Translations under genes and position numbers: made by a program
The notes under the pieces: generated by a model
The model's input: the letters and a program-made list of their open reading frames with translations, nothing else
What the model was told of the DNA's origin: nothing
Database searches by the model: none
Source: Foliimonas ilicis
GTDB lineage: Bacteria > Pseudomonadota > Alphaproteobacteria > Rhizobiales > Rhizobiaceae
Length of the DNA: 64,000 nucleotides
Assembly: GCF_039939195.1 (NCBI RefSeq)
Contig: NZ_JBDUUH010000004.1
Location: 186,001-250,000 of the forward strand
Direction of reading: 5' to 3'
Shown: piece by piece, positions 1 to 8,814 of the stretch
Layout: every line of letters starts with the position of its first letter
Numbering within the stretch: the stretch's first letter is position 1

Positions 1-235
1 GCATCATCACCACGAAAAGGAACAGAACCGCCACCGCGCCGACATAAACGACCAGCAGGATCATCGCCAGGAATTCGGCGCCCGTCAGAAGGAAGAGCCC
101 GGCCGCATTGAAGAAGGTCAGGATCAGATAGAGAACCGAATGAACGGGATTGCGCGCGGAAATGACCATGAAGGCCGATCCGATCGCGATGAAGGCGAAG
201 AGGTAGAAAAATACCGCCTCAAGTCCGTTAAGCAT
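1..235 (-). CDS. nuoJ: NADH-quinone oxidoreductase subunit J (NuoJ), N-terminal part
   Basis: Membrane-arm subunit of respiratory complex I. Only the first 78 or so codons lie in the window; the rest runs off the left edge. The reading begins MLNGLEAVFFYLFAFIAIG and continues through two hydrophobic segments containing the family motif around NPVHSVLYLI, then a third that starts at the edge. The ATG at 235-233 is the first in-frame start after nuoI. It is the last visible gene of the minus-strand nuo operon, 129 bases after nuoI (365-859). I see no terminator or other gene in that 129-base gap, so co-transcription is likely. Confident by family and by operon position. Confidence 0.9.
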   Translation of the reverse strand, partial: MLNGLEAVFFYLFAFIAIGSAFMVISARNPVHSVLYLILTFFNAAGLFLLTGAEFLAMILLVVYVGAVAVLFLFVVMM

Positions 236-364
236 GGGTTCCCCCGGGTTTCCATTTCGGGCCTGCGCATAAGCACTTCGCCCGTTGTCGCTCTGCCCCG
301 CCTCCGGGTTCAAAGCTGCGTGTCCACTTAAACGACGCTTGCGGCGCCGTCCATATTTCTAGCC

Positions 365-859
365 TTAGCGATACGGTGCATCCAAAGACATATTGCGAGC
401 GATTTCGCGCTCCCAACGGTCGCCATTCGCAAGCAGCCTGTCCTTGTCGTAATAAAGCTCTTCGCGCGTCTCCGTCGCGAATTCGAAATTCGGTCCCTCG
501 ACGATGGCGTCCACCGGGCAGGCTTCCTGACAGAAGCCACAATAGATGCACTTCACCATGTCGATGTCGTAACGCACCGTGCGGCGCGTGCCGTCGTTGC
601 GGCGCGGGCCAGCTTCGATGGTGATCGCCTGCGCCGGGCAGATCGCTTCGCACAGCTTGCAGGCAATGCAGCGCTCTTCGCCGTTCGGATAGCGGCGCAA
701 AGCATGCTCGCCACGGAAGCGCGGGCTGATCGGGCCTTTTTCGTGCGGGTAGTTGATCGTTTCCTTCGGCGCAAAGAACTGGCGCATCGAAAGGAAGAAC
801 GCTCCCACGAATTCTTTAAGAAGCAGCGATTTTGCAGCCTGGGCTAACGCCGACATCAT
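365..859 (-). CDS. nuoI: NADH-quinone oxidoreductase subunit I (NuoI)
   Basis: Peripheral-arm ferredoxin-like subunit of complex I, carrying two [4Fe-4S] clusters that pass electrons towards NuoB. The 164-residue product has the expected paired cluster motifs CIACKLCEAICP (about residue 64) and CIYCGFCQEACP (about residue 103), and a short N-terminal amphipathic segment for membrane contact. The length is normal for alphaproteobacteria. Two adjacent ATG codons open the gene; the first, at 859, overlaps the TAA of the preceding 63-aa gene and has GGAG a few bases upstream, so I use it. The overlap implies translational coupling with the upstream small gene. Confidence 0.97.
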   Translation of the reverse strand: MMSALAQAAKSLLLKEFVGAFFLSMRQFFAPKETINYPHEKGPISPRFRGEHALRRYPNGEERCIACKLCEAICPAQAITIEAGPRRNDGTRRTVRYDIDMVKCIYCGFCQEACPVDAIVEGPNFEFATETREELYYDKDRLLANGDRWEREIARNMSLDAPYR

Positions 860-1050
860 TATTCTCCAGCAAACAGCGGGCCAACGAAGTAGCCCACGAT
901 CGGGAGAAGCACGAACTGGCTCACTCCCGTAACATTCAACACTTTTTTCGTCTCGGGCAGATCGACCCGCGAAGCCAGAAGCCGCAGCAGTGCAAAATCC
1001 ACCACAGCGATAACCAGCCCCACAAGCGCGCCGATCAGGCCCGCAGACAT
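859..1050 (-). CDS. 63-aa membrane protein encoded between nuoH and nuoI
   Basis: Small integral membrane protein of unknown function. It starts MSAGLIGALVGLVIAVVDFA and has two hydrophobic stretches (about residues 3-25 and 43-60) joined by a short polar loop containing SRVDLPETKK. Its ATG overlaps the nuoH stop and its TAA overlaps the nuoI start, so it is coupled on both sides. That arrangement argues strongly that it is a real gene. Known complex I core subunits are all accounted for elsewhere in the operon, so it is extra. It may be an accessory or assembly factor of the membrane arm; that is inference from position only. I do not recognise a named family. Confidence 0.8.
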   Translation of the reverse strand: MSAGLIGALVGLVIAVVDFALLRLLASRVDLPETKKVLNVTGVSQFVLLPIVGYFVGPLFAGE

Positions 1051-2093
1051 TATGCCATTCCCGTGAATTTCAGGAACGCAGCAGTTGCCACGACCATGAA
1101 CAGCGAGATCGGCAGAAACACTTTCCAGCCAAGACGCATGAGCTGGTCGTAGCGGTAGCGCGGCACGAACGCCTTGACGATCGAGAACATGAAGAAGCCG
1201 AGGCAGACCTTCAGCACGAACCAGATGACGCCCGGAACCCAGGTGAACGGCGCGAAATCGAACGGAGGCAGCCAGCCACCCATGAACAGGATCGCCATCA
1301 GCGCGCACATCAGAACGATCGCGACATACTCGCCGAGGAAGAACAGCAGGAACGGCGTCGACGAATATTCGATCATGTGACCGGCGACGAGTTCCGACTC
1401 GGCCTCGACCAGATCGAAAGGCGGCCTGTTCGTTTCCGCCAGCGCGGAAATGAAGAAGATCACGAACATCGGAAACAGCACCAGCCAATGCCAGTCGAGG
1501 AACGAATTCGGCAGGCCCATCATGGTTCCGAGACCGTCGCGCTGTGCCAGAACGATGTCGGTGAGATTGAGCGAACCGACGCAGAGCAGCACGGTTACGA
1601 TCACGAAGCCGATGGAAACCTCATAGGAAACCATCTGTGCAGCCGAACGCAGCGCGCCGAGGAACGGGTATTTCGAGTTCGATGCCCAGCCGCCCATGAT
1701 GACGCCGTAGACCTCGAGCGAGGAAATGGCGAACACGTAGAGAATGCCGACATTGATATTGGCGATCGCCCAGCCTTCATTGACCGGAATGACCGCCCAT
1801 GTGGCGATGGCCAGAACCGCAGAAACCAGCGGGGCAAGCAGGAACACGCCCTTGTTCGCGCCCGATGGAATGATCGGCTCTTTGAAGACGAACTTCAAAA
1901 GATCGGCAAAGGACTGCAAAAGGCCGAAAGGACCGACGACGTTCGGGCCACGGCGAAGCTGCACGGCAGCCCAGATCTTGCGATCCGCGTAAAGCAAGAA
2001 GGCGATGACGACCAGCAGGATGACGATCAGCGCAACCGACTTCGCAAGAATGATCAGCGCGGGCAGAACGTAAAAGGAGAAGAAAGAATCCAT
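1050..2093 (-). CDS. nuoH: NADH-quinone oxidoreductase subunit H (NuoH)
   Basis: Membrane subunit at the junction of the two arms of complex I, contributing to the quinone chamber. The 347-residue product is highly hydrophobic with about eight membrane segments. It shows recognisable NuoH stretches such as AYADRKIWAAVQLRRGPNVV-like and ETNRPPFDLVEAESELVAG, the acidic loop lining the quinone site. I start at the ATG at 2093-2091 (MDSFFSFYVLPAL); a longer open frame upstream runs into nuoG and is not needed. It follows nuoG by 7 bases, and its TAA overlaps the start of the 63-aa gene. Confidence 0.97.
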   Translation of the reverse strand: MDSFFSFYVLPALIILAKSVALIVILLVVIAFLLYADRKIWAAVQLRRGPNVVGPFGLLQSFADLLKFVFKEPIIPSGANKGVFLLAPLVSAVLAIATWAVIPVNEGWAIANINVGILYVFAISSLEVYGVIMGGWASNSKYPFLGALRSAAQMVSYEVSIGFVIVTVLLCVGSLNLTDIVLAQRDGLGTMMGLPNSFLDWHWLVLFPMFVIFFISALAETNRPPFDLVEAESELVAGHMIEYSSTPFLLFFLGEYVAIVLMCALMAILFMGGWLPPFDFAPFTWVPGVIWFVLKVCLGFFMFSIVKAFVPRYRYDQLMRLGWKVFLPISLFMVVATAAFLKFTGMA

Positions 2094-2100
2094 AATCGCC

Positions 2101-4179
2101 CTACTCGGCTGCCTGTTTGAAGCCGCCCTTCGCCAAGGCCGAACATTCGGCCATGACGGCGGAGGCGCGCGCAATCGGATTGGTCAGATAGAAGTCCCCG
2201 ATGAGGGACACGAATCTTTCCTTGCCAAGCCGACCGCCAAGTGCCGCGACTTTCGCGATATCCGCGCCATTTCCGGCTGCGATTTCATCGATTTCCGCAA
2301 GATGCGGATATTCTGCATGAAGTTTCGCGCGCAACTGGCCAAGTGAGTCGAACGGCAATTTATGGCCAAGTACATCAGACAGGGCGCGCAAGATAGCCCA
2401 ATCCTCACGAGCATCGCCCGGTGCGAAGCCTGCGCGGTTGGTCTGCTGAACGCGGCCTTCCGTGTTGACGTAGGTGCCGGATTTCTCCGTGTAGGCCGCA
2501 CCCGGCAGGATGACGTCGGCGCGGTGTGCGCCAGCATCGCCATGCGTACCGACATAAACGACGAACGCGTTCGAAGCCTTCGAAAGGTCCAGCTCGTCCG
2601 CGCCAAGAAGAAAGAGCACTTCCGATCCGCCAACGATATCGCTGACCGGCTTTGCTTCGCCCGGCACGAAGCCGATATCGAGGCCGCCAACGCGCGACGC
2701 TGCATTGTGGAGAACGGCAAAGCCGTTCCATTCTTCGCTCACCGCGCCGACCGCGCCTGCAAGCTTGGCCGCGAGACCGAGCACCGCAGCACCGTCGCCC
2801 CGCGCAAGCGCGCCTTGTCCGACAATGATCAGTGGACGCTGCGCGTCTTTGAGCGCCGAGAAGAAACTGCCGTTTCCGCCAGCCAGATCCTTCAGCGTGT
2901 CAGGCCCTGCCCCCAGCGCTTCGTATTCGTAGCGAAGATCGCCGACATCGCCGATCACACCGACAGGCATACCGCCGTGCCGCCAGCGCTTGCGGATACG
3001 CGCATTGAGAACCGATGCCTCGAAGCGCGGATTGGCACCGATGATCAGAACGGCGTCTGCCTGTTCGATGCCCTCGATGGTCGGGTTGAAAATATAGCTC
3101 GAACGGCCAAGCGACGGATCGAGCGCAGCACCATCCTGACGGCAGTCGATGTTCGACGAGCCGAGCGACTGGATGAGAAGCTTCAGTGCATACATTTCCT
3201 CGACAGCCGCGAGATCGCCAGCGACCGCGCCGATCTTGTCCGCGCTTTTGCCGGAAACAGCGCTCTTGATGGCCGCAAATGCTTCAGCCCAGCTTGCCGG
3301 TGCAAGCTTGCCGTTCTTGCGAACATAAGGCCGGTCGAGCCGCTGCGTGCGCAGACCGTCCCAGATGAAGCGGGTCTTGTCGGAAATCCACTCTTCGTTC
3401 ACCTGATCGTTAACGCGCGGCATGATGCGCATCACTTCGCGGCCACGCGAATCCACGCGAATCGCCGAGCCGACGGCGTCCATAACGTCAATCGATTCCG
3501 TCTTGGTCAATTCCCAAGGACGCGCCTGGAACGCGTATGGCTTCGAAGTCAGCGCGCCGACCGGGCAAAGGTCGATGACATTGCCCTGCAATTCGGAGGT
3601 CATCGCCTCTTCGAGATAGGTGGTGATTTCGGCATCTTCGCCACGGCCGATCAGGCCGAGTTCGGAAATGCCTGCGACTTCCGTCGTGAAACGAACGCAA
3701 CGCGTGCAGTGAATGCAGCGGTTCATGATCGTCTTGACGAGCGGGCCGATATATTTGTCTTCGACGGCCCGCTTGTTTTCGGTGTAGCGCGACGAATCCA
3801 CGCCGAACGCCATCGCCTGATCCTGCAAATCGCACTCGCCGCCCTGATCGCAGATCGGGCAATCGAGCGGATGGTTGATCAGCAGGAATTCCATCACGCC
3901 TTCGCGGGCCTTCTTGACCATCGGCGTGTTGGTGAAGATTTCCGGCGTCTCGCCATTCGGGCCGGGACGCAGATCGCGAACGCCCATGGCGCAGGATGCG
4001 GCAGGCTTGGGCGGTCCGCCCTTCACTTCGACGAGGCACATGCGGCAGTTGCCAGCGATCGACAAACGCTCATGGAAACAGAAGCGCGGCACTTCCGCGC
4101 CCGCATCTTCCGCTGCCTGCAGAAGCGTATAGTGATCGGGAACCTCGATCTCTTTGCCGTCGACCTTCAGCTTCGCCAT
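2101..4179 (-). CDS. nuoG: NADH-quinone oxidoreductase subunit G (NuoG)
   Basis: Large iron-sulfur subunit of the peripheral arm of complex I, 692 residues. The N-terminal [2Fe-2S] ferredoxin domain shows the cysteines of PRFCFHERLSIAGNCRMCLVE and a later AASC. It is followed by the HPLDCPICDQGGECDLQ region and a further [4Fe-4S] binding region with CIHCTRC and DLCPVGAL. The C-terminal two thirds is the molybdopterin-oxidoreductase-like domain, typical of NuoG and presumed to lack cofactor. The length fits the mitochondrial-type subunit. It lies 74 bases after the HhH gene and 7 bases before nuoH, all on the minus strand. Confidence 0.97.
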   Translation of the reverse strand: MAKLKVDGKEIEVPDHYTLLQAAEDAGAEVPRFCFHERLSIAGNCRMCLVEVKGGPPKPAASCAMGVRDLRPGPNGETPEIFTNTPMVKKAREGVMEFLLINHPLDCPICDQGGECDLQDQAMAFGVDSSRYTENKRAVEDKYIGPLVKTIMNRCIHCTRCVRFTTEVAGISELGLIGRGEDAEITTYLEEAMTSELQGNVIDLCPVGALTSKPYAFQARPWELTKTESIDVMDAVGSAIRVDSRGREVMRIMPRVNDQVNEEWISDKTRFIWDGLRTQRLDRPYVRKNGKLAPASWAEAFAAIKSAVSGKSADKIGAVAGDLAAVEEMYALKLLIQSLGSSNIDCRQDGAALDPSLGRSSYIFNPTIEGIEQADAVLIIGANPRFEASVLNARIRKRWRHGGMPVGVIGDVGDLRYEYEALGAGPDTLKDLAGGNGSFFSALKDAQRPLIIVGQGALARGDGAAVLGLAAKLAGAVGAVSEEWNGFAVLHNAASRVGGLDIGFVPGEAKPVSDIVGGSEVLFLLGADELDLSKASNAFVVYVGTHGDAGAHRADVILPGAAYTEKSGTYVNTEGRVQQTNRAGFAPGDAREDWAILRALSDVLGHKLPFDSLGQLRAKLHAEYPHLAEIDEIAAGNGADIAKVAALGGRLGKERFVSLIGDFYLTNPIARASAVMAECSALAKGGFKQAAE

Positions 4180-4253
4180 GTCGCTTCAAACCCCTGCGGT
4201 TGTGTCCGCACTATCCGAAAGAGCATCGTTCAAATCGCTCTTTCCTCGTAAAA

Positions 4254-4904
4254 TCAATAATTTATCTTCGCTACCAGATTCTTTGCCTGATCGAGCCAGC
4301 CATCGCGCACGATGCGGCCCTTGAACGAAAGATGGTCTTCCACCCAGTCGATCTCGTGAGCCTTCCAGCCCGCGATCTGCGAATAGGTCCAGATACCGAG
4401 CCCGTTCAGCACCTGCTCTAGCTTCGGTCCAATCCCGTCGATCTGCTTGAGATCGTCGGGAGCCGCCGGCCGCTCGATCGATTTCGGCTTACGCGCTGAA
4501 ACCTGCTTGGCTTTCTCGACGCGCGGCGAAGGCACCAGCGTCAGATGAGCCGTTTGCCGGGCCACAGCCTGCGCATCGTCGATCACGGCACGCGCCGCAT
4601 TCTTCGCCTTGGCTGAAGCGGTTTCCGTAGGCTTCTTTTCTTCAGGCTCAGAAGCGTCTTCGAAAGCGTTCGCGAAAAACTTGTTCGAAGCCTCCACTGC
4701 ACCGGCAGCAGCGCCCATCCAGATGCCGAACGCATGTCCCGCAAAGCCGAAGCCCAGCGCGGAAAACGCGGCCGCCCCTGCCATCGGATGCGCCATGAGA
4801 TTGGCGGCACCGGCAAGGTCGTTCGGCATTTGAAATGGTGGTTTCGTGGTCATCCGTTCAGTTTTCTGTGCGTCGAACAGACCGGTCATCGGAAATAACA
4901 ACAT
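4254..4904 (-). CDS. HhH-domain protein encoded between nuoF and nuoG
   Basis: 216-residue protein of unknown role inside the nuo operon. The first 75 residues hold a weakly hydrophobic, Ala/Gly-rich stretch (LMAHPMAGAAAFSALGFGFA). The middle is charged and probably disordered. The last 70 residues form a helix-hairpin-helix-like domain with the motif LKQIDGIGPKLEQVLNGLGI and the tail WVEDHLSFKGRI. This domain closely resembles the C-terminus of NuoE in the same operon (LKLISGVGPKIEGILHSLGI). The start at 4904 is preceded by AAGGA at good spacing; later ATGs at 4889 and 4853 lack one. An accessory role linked to complex I is inferred from position. Confidence 0.85.
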   Translation of the reverse strand: MLLFPMTGLFDAQKTERMTTKPPFQMPNDLAGAANLMAHPMAGAAAFSALGFGFAGHAFGIWMGAAAGAVEASNKFFANAFEDASEPEEKKPTETASAKAKNAARAVIDDAQAVARQTAHLTLVPSPRVEKAKQVSARKPKSIERPAAPDDLKQIDGIGPKLEQVLNGLGIWTYSQIAGWKAHEIDWVEDHLSFKGRIVRDGWLDQAKNLVAKINY

Positions 4905-4949
4905 TGATATTCCTTCCGTTTCGGTTGCTGCTCTGCGTTCTTTCGTTGG

Positions 4950-6254
4950 TTATTCTGCCGCCACAAGTGCGGGTTCTACCCGGTGCGCATTGCGCGAAAA
5001 TTCATCGATGCGACGCTCGATTTCGGGACGGAAATTGCGGATCAGACCCTGGATCGGCCATGCGGCCGCATCGCCCAGCGCGCAAATCGTGTGTCCCTCG
5101 ATCTGCTTGGTAACGTCCAGCAGCATGTCGATCTCGCGCTTCTGCGCTTCGCCACGCACCAGACGCTCCATGACGCGCCACATCCAGCCCGTGCCTTCGC
5201 GGCAAGGCGTACACTGGCCGCAACTTTCATGCTTGAAGAAGTAGGACAGCCGCGCAATCGCCTTCACGATGTCGGTCGACTTGTCCATGACGATCACCGC
5301 GGCCGTGCCGAAGGACGATTTGCGCTCGCGCAAGCCGTCGAAATCCATCGGGCAATCGATGATGTCTTCCGCCTTCACGACCGGGCAGGAAGCGCCGCCG
5401 GGAATGACTGCAAGCAAATTGTCCCAGCCGCCGCGAATGCCGCCGCCATGCTTTTCGACCAGTTCGCGGAACGTGATGCCCATGGATTCTTCCACGGTGC
5501 ACGGCGTGTTGACGTGGCCGACCAGCATGAACAGCTTCGTGCCGACATTGTTCGGACGGCCGATGGACGAAAACCACGATGCACCGCGACGCAGAATGGT
5601 CGGCGCGACCGCAATGGATTCGACATTGTTGACGGTCGTCGGGCAGCCGTAAAGGCCGACATTCGCAGGGAATGGCGGCTTCAGGCGCGGCTGGCCCTTC
5701 TTGCCTTCGAGGCTTTCGAGAAGTGCCGTTTCCTCGCCGCAGATGTAAGCACCCGCGCCGTGGTGAACGTAGATGTCGAAATCGTAGCCGTTCTTGTTGC
5801 CCTTGCCGATCAGGCCGGCATCGTAGGCTTCATCGATCGCGCGCTGCAAAGCTTCGCGCTCGCGGATGAATTCGCCGCGCACATAGATGTAGGCAGCGAT
5901 TGCACCCATCGCGAAACCGGCAATCAGGCAGCCTTCGACCAGCGTGTGCGGGTCATGGCGCAGAATGTCGCGATCCTTGCAGGTGCCCGGCTCGGATTCG
6001 TCGGCATTGACGACGAGATAGGACGGACGGCCATCGGATGCCTTGGGCATGAACGACCATTTGAGGCCGGTCGGGAAGCCCGCGCCGCCGCGTCCGCGAA
6101 GGCCGGAAGCCTTCATTTCGTTGATGATCCAGTCGCGGCCCTTGCCGATGATGCCGGCTGTGCCATCCCACGCGCCACGCGACATTGCGCCTTTCAGCGA
6201 CTTGTCAAAGCGGCCGTAGATATTCGTGAAAATGCGGTCTTTGTCCTGAAGCAT
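4950..6254 (-). CDS. nuoF: NADH-quinone oxidoreductase subunit F (NuoF)
   Basis: NADH-oxidising, FMN-binding subunit at the tip of complex I, 434 residues. Visible signatures are the glycine-rich GLRGRGGAGFPTGLKW loop for nucleotide/FMN, ADESEPGTCKDR, and the C-terminal [4Fe-4S] site ESCGQCTPCREGTGW with the later cysteine in TICALGDAAAWP. The length agrees with alphaproteobacterial homologues. It starts 10 bases after the nuoE stop and is followed by the HhH gene after 45 bases. Confidence 0.98.
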   Translation of the reverse strand: MLQDKDRIFTNIYGRFDKSLKGAMSRGAWDGTAGIIGKGRDWIINEMKASGLRGRGGAGFPTGLKWSFMPKASDGRPSYLVVNADESEPGTCKDRDILRHDPHTLVEGCLIAGFAMGAIAAYIYVRGEFIREREALQRAIDEAYDAGLIGKGNKNGYDFDIYVHHGAGAYICGEETALLESLEGKKGQPRLKPPFPANVGLYGCPTTVNNVESIAVAPTILRRGASWFSSIGRPNNVGTKLFMLVGHVNTPCTVEESMGITFRELVEKHGGGIRGGWDNLLAVIPGGASCPVVKAEDIIDCPMDFDGLRERKSSFGTAAVIVMDKSTDIVKAIARLSYFFKHESCGQCTPCREGTGWMWRVMERLVRGEAQKREIDMLLDVTKQIEGHTICALGDAAAWPIQGLIRNFRPEIERRIDEFSRNAHRVEPALVAAE

Positions 6255-6264
6255 TTATCGTCCC

Positions 6265-7509
6265 TCAGACCGGTTTCTTGCCGAAGACACGGATATATTC
6301 GTCAACGCCGCCCTTGGCGAGAGCCTTGGCTTGCTTGACCCAATCCTCGCGCTCGATGCGACCATGGAATTTCAGATATCCGTCAACCCATTCGCGCTCG
6401 GCCTTTTTCCACGACGCGACCTGCGCATAGGTGAAGATGCCGAGCGAATGCAGAATGCCTTCGATCTTGGGACCGACGCCGGAGATCAGTTTCAGATCGT
6501 CCACGGCAGCGGGCTTCTCGATGCCTTTCGGCCTGCTCTTGTCTTCCAGTGAAGGCTTCGCTTCAGCAGCCGGTGCCTTGGCATGGCTGAGTTCTGGCGA
6601 TTTGAAAGCAGATGCTGGCTGCGCTTTCGGCGTAGCGGATTTGCGCTGCTTGGAGACTGCCTCGACGCTTTCGTCAGCCTTGTTGGCTTCTCCGGTAGCA
6701 GTCGCGGGCGCAACGCTTGCACTCTTTTCACCATTGCGGGCGACTTTGCCGGCAGCAGGCGACTTGATGCTTGGATCGGTTTCCGGCGCATCTGTCTTCG
6801 GCTTGGCCGCGTTTGACGGCGGAACCTGCTCGGCTTCAGCGGGCGTTGCCTTCTTGGCAGCCTTCGTTTCCTTGTCGCGCGTCGATTTCAGAACGGCCTT
6901 CTCATCCAGAAGTGCCGTCGGGCCGCCCTCTGCCGAAGAATAGAAGCGATCGATCTGCGGACCGGGCGTAACAGTGCCGCCCTTGCCTGCTTCGAAAAGA
7001 TCGATGATTTCGGCAAGGCGCTCCGGCGTCAGATCTTCATAGGTGTCCTTGAAAATCTGGACCATCGGTGCGTTTACGCAGGTACCTGCGCACTCGACCT
7101 CTTCCCAGGAAAGCGTACCGGAATCGTTACGATGAAACTGGTCGTGATGGATTTTCGAACGGCAGACATCCATCAGCGCTTCCGAGCCGCGCAGCATGCA
7201 TGGCGTCGTGCCGCAAACCTGAATGTGGGCGCGCGTGCCGACCGGGTTGAGCTGGAACTGCGTGTAGAAGGTCGCAACTTCCAGCACCCGGATCAGCGGC
7301 ATGTTGAGCGTCTTGGCCACATGCTCGATGGCAGCCTTGGTGACCCAGCCTTCCTGATCCTGCGCAAGCATGAGCAGCGGGATAACGGCGGACTGCTCAC
7401 GGCCTTCCGGGTACTTCTTAATCCAGGTCTTCGCCGACGCTGCATTCGCCTCGTCGAAGGCGAAGGTTGCGGGCTGAAATTCTGGTTCTGCAAGACGGCG
7501 AACGGACAT
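6265..7509 (-). CDS. nuoE: NADH-quinone oxidoreductase subunit E (NuoE) with long C-terminal HhH extension
   Basis: Thioredoxin-fold [2Fe-2S] subunit of complex I. Residues 1-200 are the canonical subunit with the cluster cysteines in CGTTPCMLRG and CAGTCVNAP. The protein is 414 residues, about twice the 160-170 of enterobacterial NuoE. Residues about 215-330 are a low-complexity Lys/Ala/Pro/Glu-rich linker. Residues about 335-414 are a HhH-like domain (LKLISGVGPKIEGILHSLGI) ending VFGKKPV. Such extensions are known in alphaproteobacteria; their function is not. The same domain recurs in the separate protein at 4254-4904. nuoE follows nuoD after 45 bases. Confidence 0.96.
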   Translation of the reverse strand: MSVRRLAEPEFQPATFAFDEANAASAKTWIKKYPEGREQSAVIPLLMLAQDQEGWVTKAAIEHVAKTLNMPLIRVLEVATFYTQFQLNPVGTRAHIQVCGTTPCMLRGSEALMDVCRSKIHHDQFHRNDSGTLSWEEVECAGTCVNAPMVQIFKDTYEDLTPERLAEIIDLFEAGKGGTVTPGPQIDRFYSSAEGGPTALLDEKAVLKSTRDKETKAAKKATPAEAEQVPPSNAAKPKTDAPETDPSIKSPAAGKVARNGEKSASVAPATATGEANKADESVEAVSKQRKSATPKAQPASAFKSPELSHAKAPAAEAKPSLEDKSRPKGIEKPAAVDDLKLISGVGPKIEGILHSLGIFTYAQVASWKKAEREWVDGYLKFHGRIEREDWVKQAKALAKGGVDEYIRVFGKKPV

Positions 7510-7554
7510 TTTAACTCGTCACTTTGTTGCTGCAGTCGAGGAATGAGGCGCAGA

Positions 7555-8745
7555 TCATCGATCGACCTCGCCGAACACGATGTCGAGCGAACCCAACACG
7601 GCTGAAACGTCGGCCAGCATGTGGCCCCTGCAGAGGAAATCCATCGCCTGCAAATGCGCAAATCCCGGCGCGCGCAGCTTTACGCGGTAGGGCTTGTTGG
7701 TGCCGTCTGCCACGAGATAGACGCCGAACTCGCCCTTCGGCGCTTCGACAGCGGCATAAACTTCGCCAGCCGGAACGTGATAGCCCTCGGTGTAGAGCTT
7801 GAAATGGTGGATCAGCGCTTCCATCGACCGCTTCATCGCATCGCGCTTGGGCGGAACGACCTTGCCGTCGAGATTGGAAACCGGCCCCTGACGCTCCGTG
7901 CCGAGCAGACGATCCACGCACTGACGCATGATCTTTGCTGACTGGCGCATCTCTTCCATGCGAATGAGATAACGGTCGAAGCAATCGCCATTCTTGCCGA
8001 TTGGAATGTCGAATTCCATTTCGGGATAGCATTCGTAAGGCTGCGACTTGCGCAAATCCCACGCAGCGCCCGAACCGCGCACCATCACGCCCGAAAAGCC
8101 CCAGGCCCATGCATCTTCCAGCGAAACCACACCAATATCGGCGTTACGCTGTTTGAAAATGCGGTTTCCGGTCAAAAGATTGTCGAGATCGTCGATGGTC
8201 TTCAGGAACGGGTCGATCCACTTGCCGATGTCTTCGACGAGTTCGTCCGGCAGGTCCTGATGAACGCCGCCCGGACGGAAATAGGCAGCATGCATGCGCG
8301 AACCGCTGGCGCGTTCATAGAACACCATCAGCTTTTCACGCTCGACAAAGCCCCAAAGCGGAGGCGTCAGCGCGCCGACGTCCATCGCCTGCGTCGTCAC
8401 ATTGAGGATGTGCGACATGATGCGGCCGATTTCGCAGTAGAGCACGCGGATAAGCTGGCCGCGCTTCGGCACTTCGATACCAAGCAGCCGCTCCACGCCA
8501 AGCGCGAACGCATGCTCCTGATTCATCGGCGCGCAATAGTCGAGACGATCAAGATAAGGAATAGCCTGAAGGTAGGTCTTGGCCTCCATCAGCTTTTCGG
8601 TGCCGCGATGCAAAAGGCCGATATGCGGATCGACGCGATCGACCACCTCGCCGTCCAGCTCCAGCACAAGACGCAAAACGCCGTGCGCCGCCGGATGCTG
8701 CGGGCCGAAATTGATATTGAAATTGCGGACGGAGGTTTCAGCCAT
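7555..8745 (-). CDS. nuoD: NADH-quinone oxidoreductase subunit D (NuoD)
   Basis: 49-kDa-type subunit forming the quinone site with NuoB, 396 residues, derived from the NiFe-hydrogenase large-subunit fold. The N-terminal motif NFGPQHPAAHGVLR and the C-terminal DIVFGEVDR are characteristic. It is not fused to NuoC, unlike in enterobacteria. The ATG at 8745 has a GAAGG about eight bases upstream. That ribosome site lies just outside the inverted repeat at 8767-8802, so the inserted four-helix-bundle element has left nuoD translation signals intact. Confidence 0.98.
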   Translation of the reverse strand: MAETSVRNFNINFGPQHPAAHGVLRLVLELDGEVVDRVDPHIGLLHRGTEKLMEAKTYLQAIPYLDRLDYCAPMNQEHAFALGVERLLGIEVPKRGQLIRVLYCEIGRIMSHILNVTTQAMDVGALTPPLWGFVEREKLMVFYERASGSRMHAAYFRPGGVHQDLPDELVEDIGKWIDPFLKTIDDLDNLLTGNRIFKQRNADIGVVSLEDAWAWGFSGVMVRGSGAAWDLRKSQPYECYPEMEFDIPIGKNGDCFDRYLIRMEEMRQSAKIMRQCVDRLLGTERQGPVSNLDGKVVPPKRDAMKRSMEALIHHFKLYTEGYHVPAGEVYAAVEAPKGEFGVYLVADGTNKPYRVKLRAPGFAHLQAMDFLCRGHMLADVSAVLGSLDIVFGEVDR

Positions 8746-8766
8746 TGGACACGCCTTCGGCGTTAA

Positions 8767-8802
8767 GCGAATAGCGAATAGCGAATAGCGAATAGGGAAA
8801 AA
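8767..8802. repeat. Inverted repeat, nuoD-proximal arm (GCGAATA x4 plus GGGAAAAA)
   Basis: Four tandem copies of the heptamer GCGAATA (8767-8794) followed by GGGAAAAA. The reverse complement of 9196-9232 matches it at nearly every base over about 36 bases. The two arms bracket the four-helix-bundle gene, a 466-base unit. In the nuo transcript the arms could form a long stem with the gene in its loop. Confidence 0.85.
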
Positions 8803-8814
8803 GCAGCGTTTTTG

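Noticed and set aside
2362..4251. 629-codon plus-strand open frame
   Set aside because: Lies entirely opposite nuoG and part of its upstream region; its composition is that of an antisense frame of a GC-rich gene, with no recognisable motif.
4983..6338. 451-codon plus-strand open frame
   Set aside because: Antisense of nuoF; the NuoF motifs on the minus strand are unambiguous.
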